Assembly: GCA_018969015.1 (NCBI GenBank)
Contig: JAGWZE010000001.1
Coordinates: 124,001-188,000 of the forward strand
Reading direction: 5' to 3'
DNA from: Alphaproteobacteria bacterium
GTDB taxonomy: Bacteria > Pseudomonadota > Alphaproteobacteria > Caulobacterales > Aquidulcibacteraceae
DNA length: 64,000 bases
In this document: positions 54,853 through 63,885 of the stretch, piece by piece
Position numbering within the stretch: position 1 is the stretch's first letter
How the letters are laid out: each line of letters starts with the position of its first letter
Made by a program: the position numbers and the translations under genes
Notes under the pieces: model-generated
The model's input: only the letters and a program-made list of their open reading frames with translations
The model's database searches: none
What the model was told of the DNA's origin: nothing

Positions 54853-55284
54853 TTATGACCAGAACTGCTCCCCGATCGGCCGCGTTTCGCAGCGGATGAG
54901 GCGCGAGTCTGCCGTGGCGGCCGTCCTGTGCTGGACGAACACGCGATAGTCCGGATCGCGCACCATCGCCATGAACGCGTCCGATGTCGGGTACTCGGCG
55001 ACGAACGCGATATCCCAATGCTCCGTCTGCGGTCCCGTCACGATCACCTGCGGCGCGCCGGCCCAGATGGTGCGCCCGCCCAGCCGCCTCAGGATCGGCG
55101 AGGTCGTCTGCGCGTAGAGGCGATAGGCGTCCATGCCGGTGAGGCCGCGGCGGGCGTCGGGGTGATCGTCCGGATACGTCGCAAGCGGCTTGAGCCGGAT
55201 CAGGTTCAGCATGTTGATGGGCGTATCGCGGGGAAGGCTCTTGAAGATCGCCCACGCCTCGCGATCGGGATCGACATGGCTCAT
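54853..55284 (-). CDS. DUF1330-like (dabb-fold) protein
   Basis: A 143-residue protein with a ferredoxin-like alpha+beta pattern and the family features INMLNLIRL and FVAEYPTSDAFMAMVRDPDYRVFVQHRTAATADSRLIRCE. Proteins of this group are small dimeric barrels often seen beside catabolic enzymes; no reaction is established. GGAGG lies 6 bases before ATG 55284, and the gene follows the enoyl-CoA hydratase by 11 bases on the same strand, so it should be co-transcribed. Confidence 0.82.
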   Translation of the reverse strand: MSHVDPDREAWAIFKSLPRDTPINMLNLIRLKPLATYPDDHPDARRGLTGMDAYRLYAQTTSPILRRLGGRTIWAGAPQVIVTGPQTEHWDIAFVAEYPTSDAFMAMVRDPDYRVFVQHRTAATADSRLIRCETRPIGEQFWS

Positions 55285-55295
55285 CTGCGCCTCCC

Positions 55296-56111
55296 CTATT
55301 TGTCCTGATAGACCGGCTTGCGCTTCTCCATGAAGGCCCGCATCCCTTCGGCGAAGTCCTGCGTGCGGGCGCACATCGTCTGATTGCGGTTCTCGATCGC
55401 CATCGCCGCCTCGAGGCTGGGCGCATCGATCGCGAAGGCGAGGCCTTCCTTCGTCATGCGAAGCCCGATCGGCGAGGCGTTGAGCATGTCCTCGACATAG
55501 CCCTCACCCACCGCTTCGAGATTGGCGTCCGGCACGACTTCGGAGACGAGGCCCGTCGCCAGCGCGCGCGGCGCCGTGATGAAGCGCCCCGTCAGCATCA
55601 GTTCCGACGCCACCGACGCCCCGACGATCCGCGGCAGGAAATAGCTGACGCCCATGTCGCAGGACGACAGGCCGAGCTTGATGAAGGCCGAATTCATCCG
55701 TGCGCTCTCACCGGCGATGCGCACGTCCGACGCCAGCGCGAACGCGAACCCGCCGCCGGCCGCTGCGCCATGCACCAGCGCAATGATCGGCTGCGGACAG
55801 CGGCGCATCTTGATGTAGACGTCCGCGAGGAAACCCTGGAACCCGTAGCCGCCGCCGAAGGGGATCGTGTCGCCGTTGTCTCCGGCGCGTTCCTTGATGT
55901 CGAGCCCGGCGCAGAACGCCCGCCCCGCGCCGCGCAGGACGACGACGCGCACGGAGCCGTCGTGATAGAGGCGGCCGAAATAGTCGTTCATCTCGTGCAC
56001 CATCTGCGTCGAGATCGCGTTCAAGGCGTGCGGGCGATTGAGCGTGACCCAATCGGCCGCGCCGCGCTTCTCGACCACGATGGTTTGGTACGCGCTGTGC
56101 TCAGCGGACAT
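55296..56111 (-). CDS. Enoyl-CoA hydratase/isomerase family protein
   Basis: A 271-residue crotonase-fold enzyme. Oxyanion-hole residues lie in GRAFCAGLDIKER and VHGAAAGGGFAFALASD. The Glu144 position is Phe (NSAFIKLGLSSCDMG), while a Glu equivalent to Glu164 is present (ASELMLTG). This pattern is common in enoyl-CoA hydratases of branched or aromatic breakdown. It is the middle gene of a leftward operon with an OYE-type reductase and a DUF1330 protein, so a joint catabolic pathway is likely. Substrate unknown. Confidence 0.9.
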   Translation of the reverse strand: MSAEHSAYQTIVVEKRGAADWVTLNRPHALNAISTQMVHEMNDYFGRLYHDGSVRVVVLRGAGRAFCAGLDIKERAGDNGDTIPFGGGYGFQGFLADVYIKMRRCPQPIIALVHGAAAGGGFAFALASDVRIAGESARMNSAFIKLGLSSCDMGVSYFLPRIVGASVASELMLTGRFITAPRALATGLVSEVVPDANLEAVGEGYVEDMLNASPIGLRMTKEGLAFAIDAPSLEAAMAIENRNQTMCARTQDFAEGMRAFMEKRKPVYQDK

Positions 56112-56169
56112 GGCGCTTCTCCGTCTCCTCGCCGACCGCCCCGGTGCGCCGGAGTCGGTCCGTTTGTCG

Positions 56170-57252
56170 TCATGCCGCTTCGGCGACGAACCCCTTCCAC
56201 GTTCTCATGTACGTCAGGAACGCCGGCCCCAGCCCTTCGGCTTCGAGATGCGCGGCGGGCACGGGCAGCGCGATCGGCTTGAACGCGGGGTCCTGCGCGA
56301 CCTTCTTCGGGAAATCGTGGTGCAGGATGGCGCCGCGCCCGACGACGACGAAGTCGAGGCCGGCCTCCATCGCGCGCGCGCACGCTTCACCCGAGGTGAG
56401 CTTGCCGGCGGCGCCGACGCGAACCGAGCCGCGCTCCAGCTCGGCGAACCAGGCGACGAGCGAGCGGCCCTTGAACTCGGCTTCTTCGGGCTCCTTGAAG
56501 ACGTCCCACAGCGAGAGGTCGAGATAGTCGATCTTGCCCTGCCGCATCAGCTTTGCCGCGAGGTCGCGGATCTCGCGCATCCGCAAGCCGAAACGTTCCG
56601 GCGAGAGGCGCACGCCAAGGCTGAAATCGGAACGGCACGTCGCGCGCACGCCGTCGATGATCTCCATCAGGAATCGCTCGCGGTTCTCGACGGAGCCGCC
56701 ATAGGCGTCCTCGCGCCGGTTGATCTCCGGGCTCAGGAATTGGCAGATCAGATAGCCGTGCGCGCCGTGCAGTTCGACGCCGTCGAACCCGGCCTTCTCG
56801 CAGCGCTTCGCCGCGGCGATGAAGGCGTCGGCCGTGCGCCGCACCTCGTCGAGCGTCAGGGCGCGCGCGCCCGTCTCGGCGTCGTCGGAGGGGCATACCG
56901 GCTTTTCGCCGATGATCGCTTCCGGCGAGCGCATTCCGGCATGGTGCAGCTGCACGACGGAATGGCTCTCCGCACGACGGATCGCGTTCGCGAGACGCGT
57001 GAGCCCCTCCAGATGCATGTCGTCGTGCGCGCCCAGTTGCCCGGGGAATCCGAGACCAACGGGGGCGATCGACGCCGCGCATGTCATCGTCAGCCCGAAG
57101 CCGCCCGTCGCGCGCATCGTCAGCCACTTGAATTCGTCGTCGCTCAACCTTCCGTCAGGGAAGCTCTGAAGGTTCGTGAGGGGCGCGAGAACGAAGCGAT
57201 TTTTCAGCGCGGGGCCGCGCGTCAGCGGCAGCGGATCGAACAGCGACGCCAT
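56170..57252 (-). CDS. Old-yellow-enzyme family NADH:flavin oxidoreductase
   Basis: A 360-residue FMN-dependent TIM barrel: opening LKNRFVLAPLTNLQS, VQLHHAGMRS (binding of phenolate or enone substrate), HGAHGYLICQFLSPEINRR with YGGSVENRERF, and the FMN phosphate-binding VGAAGKLTSGEACA. Enzymes of this class reduce activated C=C bonds in enones or act as dienoyl-CoA reductase-like proteins. ATG 57252 has AAGGA 8 bases upstream. It is the first gene of the leftward catabolic trio, 58 bases before the enoyl-CoA hydratase gene. Confidence 0.93.
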   Translation of the reverse strand: MASLFDPLPLTRGPALKNRFVLAPLTNLQSFPDGRLSDDEFKWLTMRATGGFGLTMTCAASIAPVGLGFPGQLGAHDDMHLEGLTRLANAIRRAESHSVVQLHHAGMRSPEAIIGEKPVCPSDDAETGARALTLDEVRRTADAFIAAAKRCEKAGFDGVELHGAHGYLICQFLSPEINRREDAYGGSVENRERFLMEIIDGVRATCRSDFSLGVRLSPERFGLRMREIRDLAAKLMRQGKIDYLDLSLWDVFKEPEEAEFKGRSLVAWFAELERGSVRVGAAGKLTSGEACARAMEAGLDFVVVGRGAILHHDFPKKVAQDPAFKPIALPVPAAHLEAEGLGPAFLTYMRTWKGFVAEAA

Positions 57253-57304
57253 GAGGTCATCCTTGCGAAAACGGGCCGAGCGTATCGCCTGGCGCGCGCT
57301 TCCG

Positions 57305-59692
57305 CTAGCCAGCCAGCCGCGCGAGCAACGCCGCGAGTTCGTCCTGCCGGATCGGCTTGTCGAGGCGCGGAGCGCCGACGTCTTCGCCATTGGGCAATTC
57401 GGCGTAGCCCGTTGCGATGATCACCGGGAGATCCGGACGATGCGCGCGCAGACGTCGCGTCAACTCGGCGCCGCTCATGCCCGGCATGCCGTGATCCGTG
57501 ACGACGATCGCAACGTCCGGATACGCATCGAGCGCCGCCAGCGCTTCTGCCCCGGAACCGACTTCAATCGCGGTGTGCCCGAGGTCTTCGAGGATCGCCG
57601 CCGTTCCCATGCGCACCAGCGCGTCGTCGTCGACGACGAGGACCGTGTGCTTGCGCCGGACCTGCGCAGCTGTCGGCCCATCCGAACCGGCTTCGCCGAT
57701 CGCAGGCGGCTCGGTTGCGCACGGCAGCCAGAGCCGCACCCGCGTTCCCGCGCCGACATTGCTCTCGATCGCAAGCCCGCCGCCCGATTGCGCGGCGAAC
57801 CCCTGCACCATCGAAAGGCCGAGCCCCGTCCCCTGCCCGACGTCTTTCGTCGTGAAGAACGGCTCCGTCGCACGCGCCACGATGTCGGGCGCCATGCCGC
57901 CGCCCGTGTCGATGACGTCAATGGCGACGTAGCAGCCCGGCGACAGGCCGAACGCACTGCCGAAATCGACGAGATCGCGGAACGCCGCGATCGTCAGCGC
58001 GCCGCCCTCCGGCATCGCGTCGCGCGCGTTGACGGCAAGATTGAGCACGGCGAGCTCGAGCTGATTGGGATCGGCCGATACCGGCGGAAGATCAGCCTCC
58101 AGCCGAATGTCGATCACGATGGCCGGGCCGATCGTGCGCTGGAGCAGCTCTTTCATGTCCGCGACGAGGGCCGGCACGTCCACGGATTTCGACCGCAAGT
58201 CCTGCCGGCGCGCGAACGCCAAGAGCCGCCGCGTCAGCGCGGCGCCGCGCTCGGCGCCCTGGATCGCGCCATCGATGAGCCTCAGCGCGCGTTGATCGGC
58301 GCCGACGATTTTGCGCGCGACGGTGAGATTGGCGAGAACGGCGGAGAGGAGGTTGTTGAAGTCGTGCGCGACGCCGCCCGTCAGCTGCCCGATCGCCTCC
58401 ATCTTCTGCGCTTCGTGCAGCAGCCGAAGCGCGCGCTCGCGCTCGTCGACCGCACGCGCGATCCGGCCTTCGAGCTCGGCGTTGAGATCCTCCAGCGCGC
58501 TCTGCGTGCGGCGACGATCCGTGACGTCCCGGTAGAACACCGCGAGCCCCACATCGACGGGATAGGCCCGCACGTCGAGCCAGACGTCATGCACGTCGGA
58601 TGTGTGTCGATATTCGACGGCGACCGGAACCCGCTCCGCCATCGCCTTCTGGTAGGCGGGCCAGGTCGGCATGTGTTCGGCCTCGGGCCAGACGTCGAGC
58701 AGATGCCGCCCCACGATCTCGGACTCGGGCCGCCCGTCGATGCGCAGCGCCTCGGCGTTGACCTCCAGGATTCGGAACCCGAAATCCAGAACGGCGAACC
58801 CCTCCGCCATGCCGCTCAGCACCGCGCGCAGCCGGTTGCGCTCGTTGCGCAGCGCATCCTCTGCGCGGCGCTTCTCCGTCACCTCTTCGCAGATGACGCC
58901 GATGCCGCGGATCTCGCCCGCCGCGTCGCGCACCGGATAGAAGTGCTCCACCCATTGGCGCAACACGCCGGGCGAACGCTTCGTTTCGCCTTCGATCGGC
59001 ACGTCGGACAAAGTCTCGCCAGTAGCCAGAACGTGCCGCAGCAACGGCTCGCCCTGTGCGCGCAGGTCCGGCACGAGATCCCAGATCTGGCGCCCGATAT
59101 GCTCTTCCACCGTGAAGCCGTTGATTTCGGCGAGTGCATCGTTCATCCGCACCACGCGCAGATCGCGATCGAACAGCGCAAGGCCGATCGGCGCGCTGCG
59201 ATAGATCGTTTCGAGCTCGATCGTCTCGCTCGGCGGCTGCGAAACAAACGGCGAATTCTGCGACGGCTCGACCACGACATCGGCGCCGGAGACGACGCTT
59301 CCCGCCAGGCGCCCCTCCCCGTCACGCCACGGCGCAATCACGAGCGACATGGACCGATGATCGCCGCGCGCGGACACGACGCCGCCGCGAAGATGCGTGG
59401 TGTGCCCGCTCGCCGCGGCGGCCAGCGCGGCGCGGAGACGCTCCGGCATATCCGCGTCTCGACGCCAGAGGTCGAGCGCGGAGACGTCGAGGCCGGCAAG
59501 CGCGCTGCCGCTCAAGCCGGCGAACTCCGCCACCGGACGGCTTGCGCTGACGATCGCGCCGGCGACATCCGTCACGATGACGAAACCGGCGACGGCCTCG
59601 AGGACGCCGCGCAGGTCGGCGTGGGCGCTTGGGGCCGCATCGCGCGCGCCCGCTTCGGAGCTGACCGGCATGGCGAGAGAATCAGACGACAT
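57305..59692 (-). CDS. Hybrid histidine kinase with three PAS domains
   Basis: A 795-residue soluble kinase: PAS domains at about 25-135, 160-285 and 290-410 (RSAPIGLALFDRDLRVVRMND and FAVLDFGFRILEVNAEALRI are typical cores), HisKA with His in TGGVAHDFNNLLS, HATPase (NLAVNARDAMPEGG, DTGGGM, GTGLGLSMV) and a receiver domain with Asp in VVTDHGMPGMSG. The type is common in alphaproteobacteria. ATG 59692 has TGGAG upstream. It diverges from a LysR regulator gene by 139 bases. No partner gene is obvious. Confidence 0.93.
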   Translation of the reverse strand: MSSDSLAMPVSSEAGARDAAPSAHADLRGVLEAVAGFVIVTDVAGAIVSASRPVAEFAGLSGSALAGLDVSALDLWRRDADMPERLRAALAAAASGHTTHLRGGVVSARGDHRSMSLVIAPWRDGEGRLAGSVVSGADVVVEPSQNSPFVSQPPSETIELETIYRSAPIGLALFDRDLRVVRMNDALAEINGFTVEEHIGRQIWDLVPDLRAQGEPLLRHVLATGETLSDVPIEGETKRSPGVLRQWVEHFYPVRDAAGEIRGIGVICEEVTEKRRAEDALRNERNRLRAVLSGMAEGFAVLDFGFRILEVNAEALRIDGRPESEIVGRHLLDVWPEAEHMPTWPAYQKAMAERVPVAVEYRHTSDVHDVWLDVRAYPVDVGLAVFYRDVTDRRRTQSALEDLNAELEGRIARAVDERERALRLLHEAQKMEAIGQLTGGVAHDFNNLLSAVLANLTVARKIVGADQRALRLIDGAIQGAERGAALTRRLLAFARRQDLRSKSVDVPALVADMKELLQRTIGPAIVIDIRLEADLPPVSADPNQLELAVLNLAVNARDAMPEGGALTIAAFRDLVDFGSAFGLSPGCYVAIDVIDTGGGMAPDIVARATEPFFTTKDVGQGTGLGLSMVQGFAAQSGGGLAIESNVGAGTRVRLWLPCATEPPAIGEAGSDGPTAAQVRRKHTVLVVDDDALVRMGTAAILEDLGHTAIEVGSGAEALAALDAYPDVAIVVTDHGMPGMSGAELTRRLRAHRPDLPVIIATGYAELPNGEDVGAPRLDKPIRQDELAALLARLAG

Positions 59693-59831
59693 GGGGCTCC
59701 AGACGCGACGCAGCGTCAGATCATGCCAGTCCGCGCCTGCCGCGTCATGTCTCGCGGCGCGCGCGTCCACGGGGCGGCTTCGCGCGTGCAAAATTCTCGC
59801 GGCGCGCCGTTCTCCAATATAGAACGTCGGC

Positions 59832-60713
59832 ATGCTGAATTACGGTCACCTGCGCTATTTCTGGGCCGTCGCGCACGAAGGCGGGCTGAACCGGGCCGCG
59901 GCGCGGCTCAACGTGTCGCAGTCGGCTTTGTCCGTTCAGATCGCGGCGCTGGAAGAAAGCCTCGGCCAGAAGCTGTTCGAACGCCGCGGGCGAACGCTGG
60001 TGCTGACCGAAGCGGGCCGGATCGCGCTCGAGCATGCGGACTCGATCTTCGCCGCGGGGGACGAACTGGTCTCGACGCTGCGCGGCCGTGCGCCGCAGAG
60101 CCGATCCGTGCTCCGCGTCGGCGCCGTGACCACATTGTCGCGGAACTTCCAGCTCGCCTTCCTGCAGCCGGTCGTGCGCCGCGGCGACGTCGAGGTGATC
60201 GTGCGCGCCGGAAACTTTCGCGGCCTGCTCGCGATGCTGGAGGGGCTCGAGCTCGACGTCGTGCTCGCCAACGCCCCACCTCCCCGCGAAGGCGGCGCCG
60301 TCTGGCTCGCGCACCAGATCGCCGATCAACCCGTGAGCCTCGTCGGGCGCCCGGGGCTCGCGCGGCCCGATGCGGACGTGCGCGATCTCGTCGCGAGCCA
60401 TCCCCTCGTCCTGCCGGGCCCGGAAAGCAGCGTGCGCGCCGGTTTCGAAGCCTGGGCCGCGCGCGCGGGCGTGACGTTCGACATCGCGGCGGAAGTCGAC
60501 GACATGGCGCTGTTGCGCCTCATGACGCGCGAAGGCGTCGGCCTCGGGGTCGCGCCCCCGATCGTCGTTCGGGACGAGCTCGACGCCGAAACGCTCGCCG
60601 AGCTCCATCGCTTCCCCGACCTGCACGAAACCTTCTATGCCGTGACCCTGAAGCGCCGCTACCCGAACCCGCTGGTGGCCGAGCTCATCGGGCCGACGCC
60701 CGCAGCAACCTGA
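59832..60713 (+). CDS. LysR-family regulator, NhaR-like
   Basis: A 293-residue regulator with the N-terminal helix-turn-helix (LRYFWAVAHEGGLNRAAARL, SQSALSVQIAALEESLGQKL) in the exact form seen in NhaR-type activators (MLNYGHLRYFWAVA). The C-terminal effector domain follows. NhaR responds to Na+/alkaline stress, but no antiporter gene is adjacent here, so that role is not implied. A strong terminator follows the stop at 60713. Adjacent targets may be the divergent kinase or the downstream small exported protein. Confidence 0.92.
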   Translation: MLNYGHLRYFWAVAHEGGLNRAAARLNVSQSALSVQIAALEESLGQKLFERRGRTLVLTEAGRIALEHADSIFAAGDELVSTLRGRAPQSRSVLRVGAVTTLSRNFQLAFLQPVVRRGDVEVIVRAGNFRGLLAMLEGLELDVVLANAPPPREGGAVWLAHQIADQPVSLVGRPGLARPDADVRDLVASHPLVLPGPESSVRAGFEAWAARAGVTFDIAAEVDDMALLRLMTREGVGLGVAPPIVVRDELDAETLAELHRFPDLHETFYAVTLKRRYPNPLVAELIGPTPAAT

Positions 60714-60718
60714 ACGTG

Positions 60719-60742
60719 AAAGGCCGCCTTGCGGCGGCCTTT
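60719..60742 (+). terminator. Rho-independent terminator after the LysR gene
   Basis: AAAGGCCGCC (60719-60728) pairs with GGCGGCCTTT (60733-60742) around TTGC. The T-run is short (TTT) but part of the stem. It ends 70 bases before the convergent repeat-protein gene and can serve both strands. Confidence 0.82.
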
Positions 60743-60811
60743 CCAATGAATCTGATCATTGCGCATCCAACGATCCCGGATGAAACTCGCCCGGGCGCTG
60801 GCTGCGCGATC

Positions 60812-61069
60812 TCAGGTGTGACCGGGCGCGTCGACGCCGCGGTCTTCGCGGCGCTGACCACGATCTTCCTGGCGCTGCGTGCGATCCTCGCGGCGCTGGG
60901 CGCGATCTTCCTGGCGTTGCCCACGATCTTCCTGACGCTGGGCGCGGTCTTCCTGGCGCTGGCCGCGATCTTCCTGGCGCGGCGCCTCGCCCGCTTCACG
61001 CGCGAACGCCGGCGCGCACACGCCGAGTGCGAGAACCGCAACTGCAGCGGCCAAAACGGTCTTCTTCAT
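60812..61069 (-). CDS. Small exported heptapeptide-repeat protein
   Basis: An 85-residue protein with a clear Sec signal (VLAAAVAVLALGVCAPAFA), then seven tandem heptapeptides of consensus R-Q-E-D-R-x-Q (residues 31-79). The mature part has near equal Arg and Asp/Glu, is probably disordered or a single charged helix, and is expected in the periplasm or outside. The ribosome binding site AAGGAGA lies 7 bases before ATG 61069. The function is unknown; similar Arg/Asp-rich repeat proteins exist in some alphaproteobacteria. Confidence 0.82.
   Translation of the reverse strand: MKKTVLAAAVAVLALGVCAPAFAREAGEAPRQEDRGQRQEDRAQRQEDRGQRQEDRAQRREDRTQRQEDRGQRREDRGVDAPGHT
60833..60979 (-). repeat. Seven 21-bp tandem repeats within the heptapeptide gene
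   Basis: Seven 21-base units (147 bases) encode the R-Q-E-D-R-x-Q heptads. Units 1 and 3, and 2 and 4, are identical at the protein level (RQEDRGQ, RQEDRAQ), so the array grew by duplication of a 42-base pair. Copy number is likely to vary between strains. Confidence 0.8.
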
Positions 61070-61176
61070 GGGGCGTCTCCTTATCGAAACGCCCGTTCGG
61101 CCGCTTCGTCAGGTGGACAACGGGGCTCCCGAGGATTCATTCCCGCAGACAGAAGGTTTCGCCTGCGACGCGAATC

Positions 61177-62505
61177 TCACTCCTTCAGGGCCCCCTCCGC
61201 CACCGTTTCGATCGGACGCAGGAGATATTCGAGGATCGTCCGACGGCCGCTCTTGATGTCGACATTCGCCGTCATGCCGGGCGTCACGGCGAACTTCGAC
61301 GTGAGCTGCGCCGCATCGGCCGCGAGACGCACACGGAAATAGGCCGTTCCGCGCTCGTCCTGGATCGCATCCGGCGACACTTCCAGCACGCGCGCCGCCA
61401 GCCGCGCATAGGGGCCGCTCTCGAAGGCGGTGATGCGGACGGTCGCCTCCTGTCCCGGCCAGACATCGGCGCGGTCTTTGGGATCGAGGCGGGCCTCGAT
61501 CGTGACGGTCGTGTCGACCGGCGTGATCTCCATGATCGGTTCGCCGCCGCGCACGACACCGCCCACCGTCCGCGAATAGACGCGGTTGACGACGCCATCC
61601 ACCGGGGCGCGCACCTCCGTGCGGCTCTGCCGATCGGAGAACGCGGAAAATCCCTGCTCCGCCTTCGCCAGCGCCAATCGGACCTCGGCGGACTTCTGTT
61701 CGGCCTCGGCAAGGAACTTGGCGCGGATCGAAGCGCGGCGCGCTTCGGCCTCCGCGGCGCGGGCCGAGGCTTGCGGAATCTCGGTCGCGACGTCGGAGAT
61801 CCGCGTCCGGAGTTGTTGCAGCGCGTTGCGCTTGTCGAGCACTTCCTGCGCGCCGATCGCATCGGCGGCGAGCGCGCGCTCCAACAGACGCAGCTGATCC
61901 ATGGTGACGCGCTCTTCGGAGCGCAGGCTCGCCAAACGCGCCTCGAGCGAGCGCATTTCCGCCCGCACCGTCTGGATCTGCGCGTCGACGACCGTCATGT
62001 CCTGGCGCAACTGCAGCGCGCGGGAGCGGAAGAGATCGGCCTCTGAGGCCGCGATCGCCGGCGCCGCCTGGGCAAGCATGGGATCGACGGTGAACTCCTG
62101 CCCGGCCGTTTCCGCCGTCAAGCGGGCGAGTTGAATCTTGAGCGCCGCGACTTCGGTGCGCGAGTTGGAGAGATCCGCGGCAGAAAACTGGTTGGAAAGT
62201 CGCAGCAAGACGGCCCCGCGGCGCACGCGGTCGCCTTCCTTGGCCATGATCTCGGTCACGATCCCGCCCTCGAGGTGCTGGACGACCTGCGCCCCGGCGG
62301 CGGGCGCCACCCGGCCCGTCGCCCGCGTTACCTGATCCAGTTTGAACAGCGCGGCCCAGACGAGAAAGAGCAAGGTCGTGATCGCCAGGATCTTTACAAG
62401 CCGCTCCGTCGCGCGCGTCGAAAGGCGCTCGCTCCAGCCGAGCGCTTCGGCGTCGAGGCTGGCTTCGCCGGGCTTCGACGGCCCCGAGGATGATGTTCCG
62501 GACAT
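61177..62505 (-). CDS. HlyD/PrtE-type membrane-fusion adaptor of a type I secretion system
   Basis: A 442-residue protein with one N-terminal membrane helix (LVKILAITTLLFLVWAALF, about 35-58), a biotinyl-lipoyl half motif (VVQHLEGGIVTEIMAKEGDRV), a long periplasmic coiled coil (about 120-270) and the second half motif (VRAPVDGVVNRVYSRTVGGVV). It should link an inner-membrane ABC exporter to TolC. The ABC exporter gene normally next to it is not within the window on this side. The neighbour downstream is the exported repeat protein, which has its own Sec signal and so is not an obvious substrate. Confidence 0.92.
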   Translation of the reverse strand: MSGTSSSGPSKPGEASLDAEALGWSERLSTRATERLVKILAITTLLFLVWAALFKLDQVTRATGRVAPAAGAQVVQHLEGGIVTEIMAKEGDRVRRGAVLLRLSNQFSAADLSNSRTEVAALKIQLARLTAETAGQEFTVDPMLAQAAPAIAASEADLFRSRALQLRQDMTVVDAQIQTVRAEMRSLEARLASLRSEERVTMDQLRLLERALAADAIGAQEVLDKRNALQQLRTRISDVATEIPQASARAAEAEARRASIRAKFLAEAEQKSAEVRLALAKAEQGFSAFSDRQSRTEVRAPVDGVVNRVYSRTVGGVVRGGEPIMEITPVDTTVTIEARLDPKDRADVWPGQEATVRITAFESGPYARLAARVLEVSPDAIQDERGTAYFRVRLAADAAQLTSKFAVTPGMTANVDIKSGRRTILEYLLRPIETVAEGALKE

Positions 62506-62597
62506 TAAGTGATCCTGTTTACCCAGGGTTCCAGCCCTAACAAGGGGTGAAACCGTTTAGTTCAGGCCCCCTTAAGGATTGCGCCGGGATCGGACGA

Positions 62598-62985
62598 TCA
62601 GGGTCGCCAGCGCATGCAAGCGCGCATTCGTCCGGGTCCGGATGGTACGCAGTGGGCCTCGGCGGCCTCGACCGCGGGCCGGAACGTCTGCAGCGCCCTC
62701 ACCCGCGTCCAGGCGGCGATGTCGGCGGCCGGCAGACCCGCCTGACTCCCATGCGCCGCAAGGGCTTGGCGCTTCTCGGCCGGGTGCGCGGTGACGTCGA
62801 TGCGGAGGTCCGGCTCGCGGCCGGCGCCAACCAGCGCTTCGGCCCTCGCCCAAGCGACGCCATTGCCGCACGCGGCCTCGACGAGGCGCGCCAGGGCGCG
62901 ATGGTCCGGGCAATAGTCTTGCCCGGAATGGGTGATAACGAGGTCCGGCCGGGCCCGATTGAGGCCGGCCGCAACCGCTCCTCGC
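62598..62985 (-). pseudogene. PIG-L/LmbE-type deacetylase fragment
   Basis: The C-terminal half of a PIG-L family zinc deacetylase is recognisable: RPDLVITHSGQDYCPDHRA with the family's second metal-ligand region, then EALVGAGREPDLRIDVTA and EKRQALAAHGSQAG. No start codon belongs to it and the N-terminal zinc motif (typically HPDD) is missing. Upstream DNA is the SDR gene, so the deacetylase has been cut. The left end of homology is approximate. PIG-L enzymes de-N-acetylate sugars; this remnant is not expected to work. Confidence 0.68.
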
Positions 62986-63034
62986 CCCTGCGGCTCATGG
63001 GACCGGGCTCGCTGCGCCTGATCCCGGCTGCGGA

Positions 63035-63814
63035 TCAGGCGTTCCTGGCCATGAGCCCGCCATCGACCGGGATCGTCGCGCCGGTGATGAACGACGCCGC
63101 CGGCAGGCACAGGCTGGCGGTGATGTGGGCCACCTCCTCCGGCTCGCCGTAGCGGCCGAGCGCGGTCCGACGCTTGGCGTAGATGGCCTTCTGATCGGCC
63201 GGGATCGCCGCCGTCATCGGCGTGTTGATCGGCCCGGGACAGATGCAGTTCACCGTGATGCCGGCCCGCCCGAGTTCGACCGCGAGCCCGCGCGTCAGGC
63301 CCGTGATGCCCGCCTTGGCCGCCGAATAGGCGCTGTGCCCGGCGGTGGCGCCCAGAGCCTCCGTCGAGGCGATGTTGACGATCCGCCCCGCATCGGACCG
63401 GCGCAGATGCGGCAGCGCCGCGCGGATCATCAGCTGCGTGCCCGTGAGCATGATAGCGACGCCGCGGTCCCAGGCGGCGTCGTAGTCGTCCGCCTCGATC
63501 GGCTTGAAGACGGACACTCCGGCATTGTTGACCAGGATGTCGAGCCGGCCGAAGCCCTCCGCCGCCGCGGCCACGACTCGGCGGACCACAGCGGCGTCCG
63601 CGACGTCCAGCGCAAAGGCCTGCGCACGTCCCCCGGCCGCGCGGATCATCGCGGCGGTTTCCTCCACCCGTGCGCCGTCGATGTCGGCGCAGGCGACGGC
63701 AGCGCCTTCCGCGGCAAGGATACGCGCCGTGGCGCGCCCCATCCCGCCCGCGGCGCCCGTGACGATGGCGGCGCGCCCCGTCAAGCGGCGCGGGCTCAAG
63801 AGATCATCGGTCAT
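63035..63814 (-). CDS. Short-chain dehydrogenase/reductase
   Basis: A 259-residue classical SDR with TGAAGGMG, LVNNAGVSV, catalytic Ser in NIASTEALG and Tyr/Lys in YSAAKAG, and the C-terminal IPVDGG. Asp after the second strand (CADID) favours NAD(H). The start at 63814 is supported by a strong GGAGGAGG 6 bases upstream; a longer start at 63841 is possible. The substrate is unknown. Confidence 0.92.
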   Translation of the reverse strand: MTDDLLSPRRLTGRAAIVTGAAGGMGRATARILAAEGAAVACADIDGARVEETAAMIRAAGGRAQAFALDVADAAVVRRVVAAAAEGFGRLDILVNNAGVSVFKPIEADDYDAAWDRGVAIMLTGTQLMIRAALPHLRRSDAGRIVNIASTEALGATAGHSAYSAAKAGITGLTRGLAVELGRAGITVNCICPGPINTPMTAAIPADQKAIYAKRRTALGRYGEPEEVAHITASLCLPAASFITGATIPVDGGLMARNA

Positions 63815-63885
63815 GGCGTCCTCCTCCGGCGTTTTCGCCATTGGACGACGCGCACGCCCGCGCGTCCAGCGTCAGGACGCCAATG

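Noticed and set aside
60833-60979. Regular repeats that could suggest a CRISPR-like array
   Set aside because: The 21-base units are contiguous without spacers and encode protein heptads in a signal-peptide gene.
57176-61342. A rightward open frame of almost 1400 codons
   Set aside because: It is the shadow of the hybrid kinase and LysR genes in high-GC DNA; composition is Arg-rich and no domain is visible.
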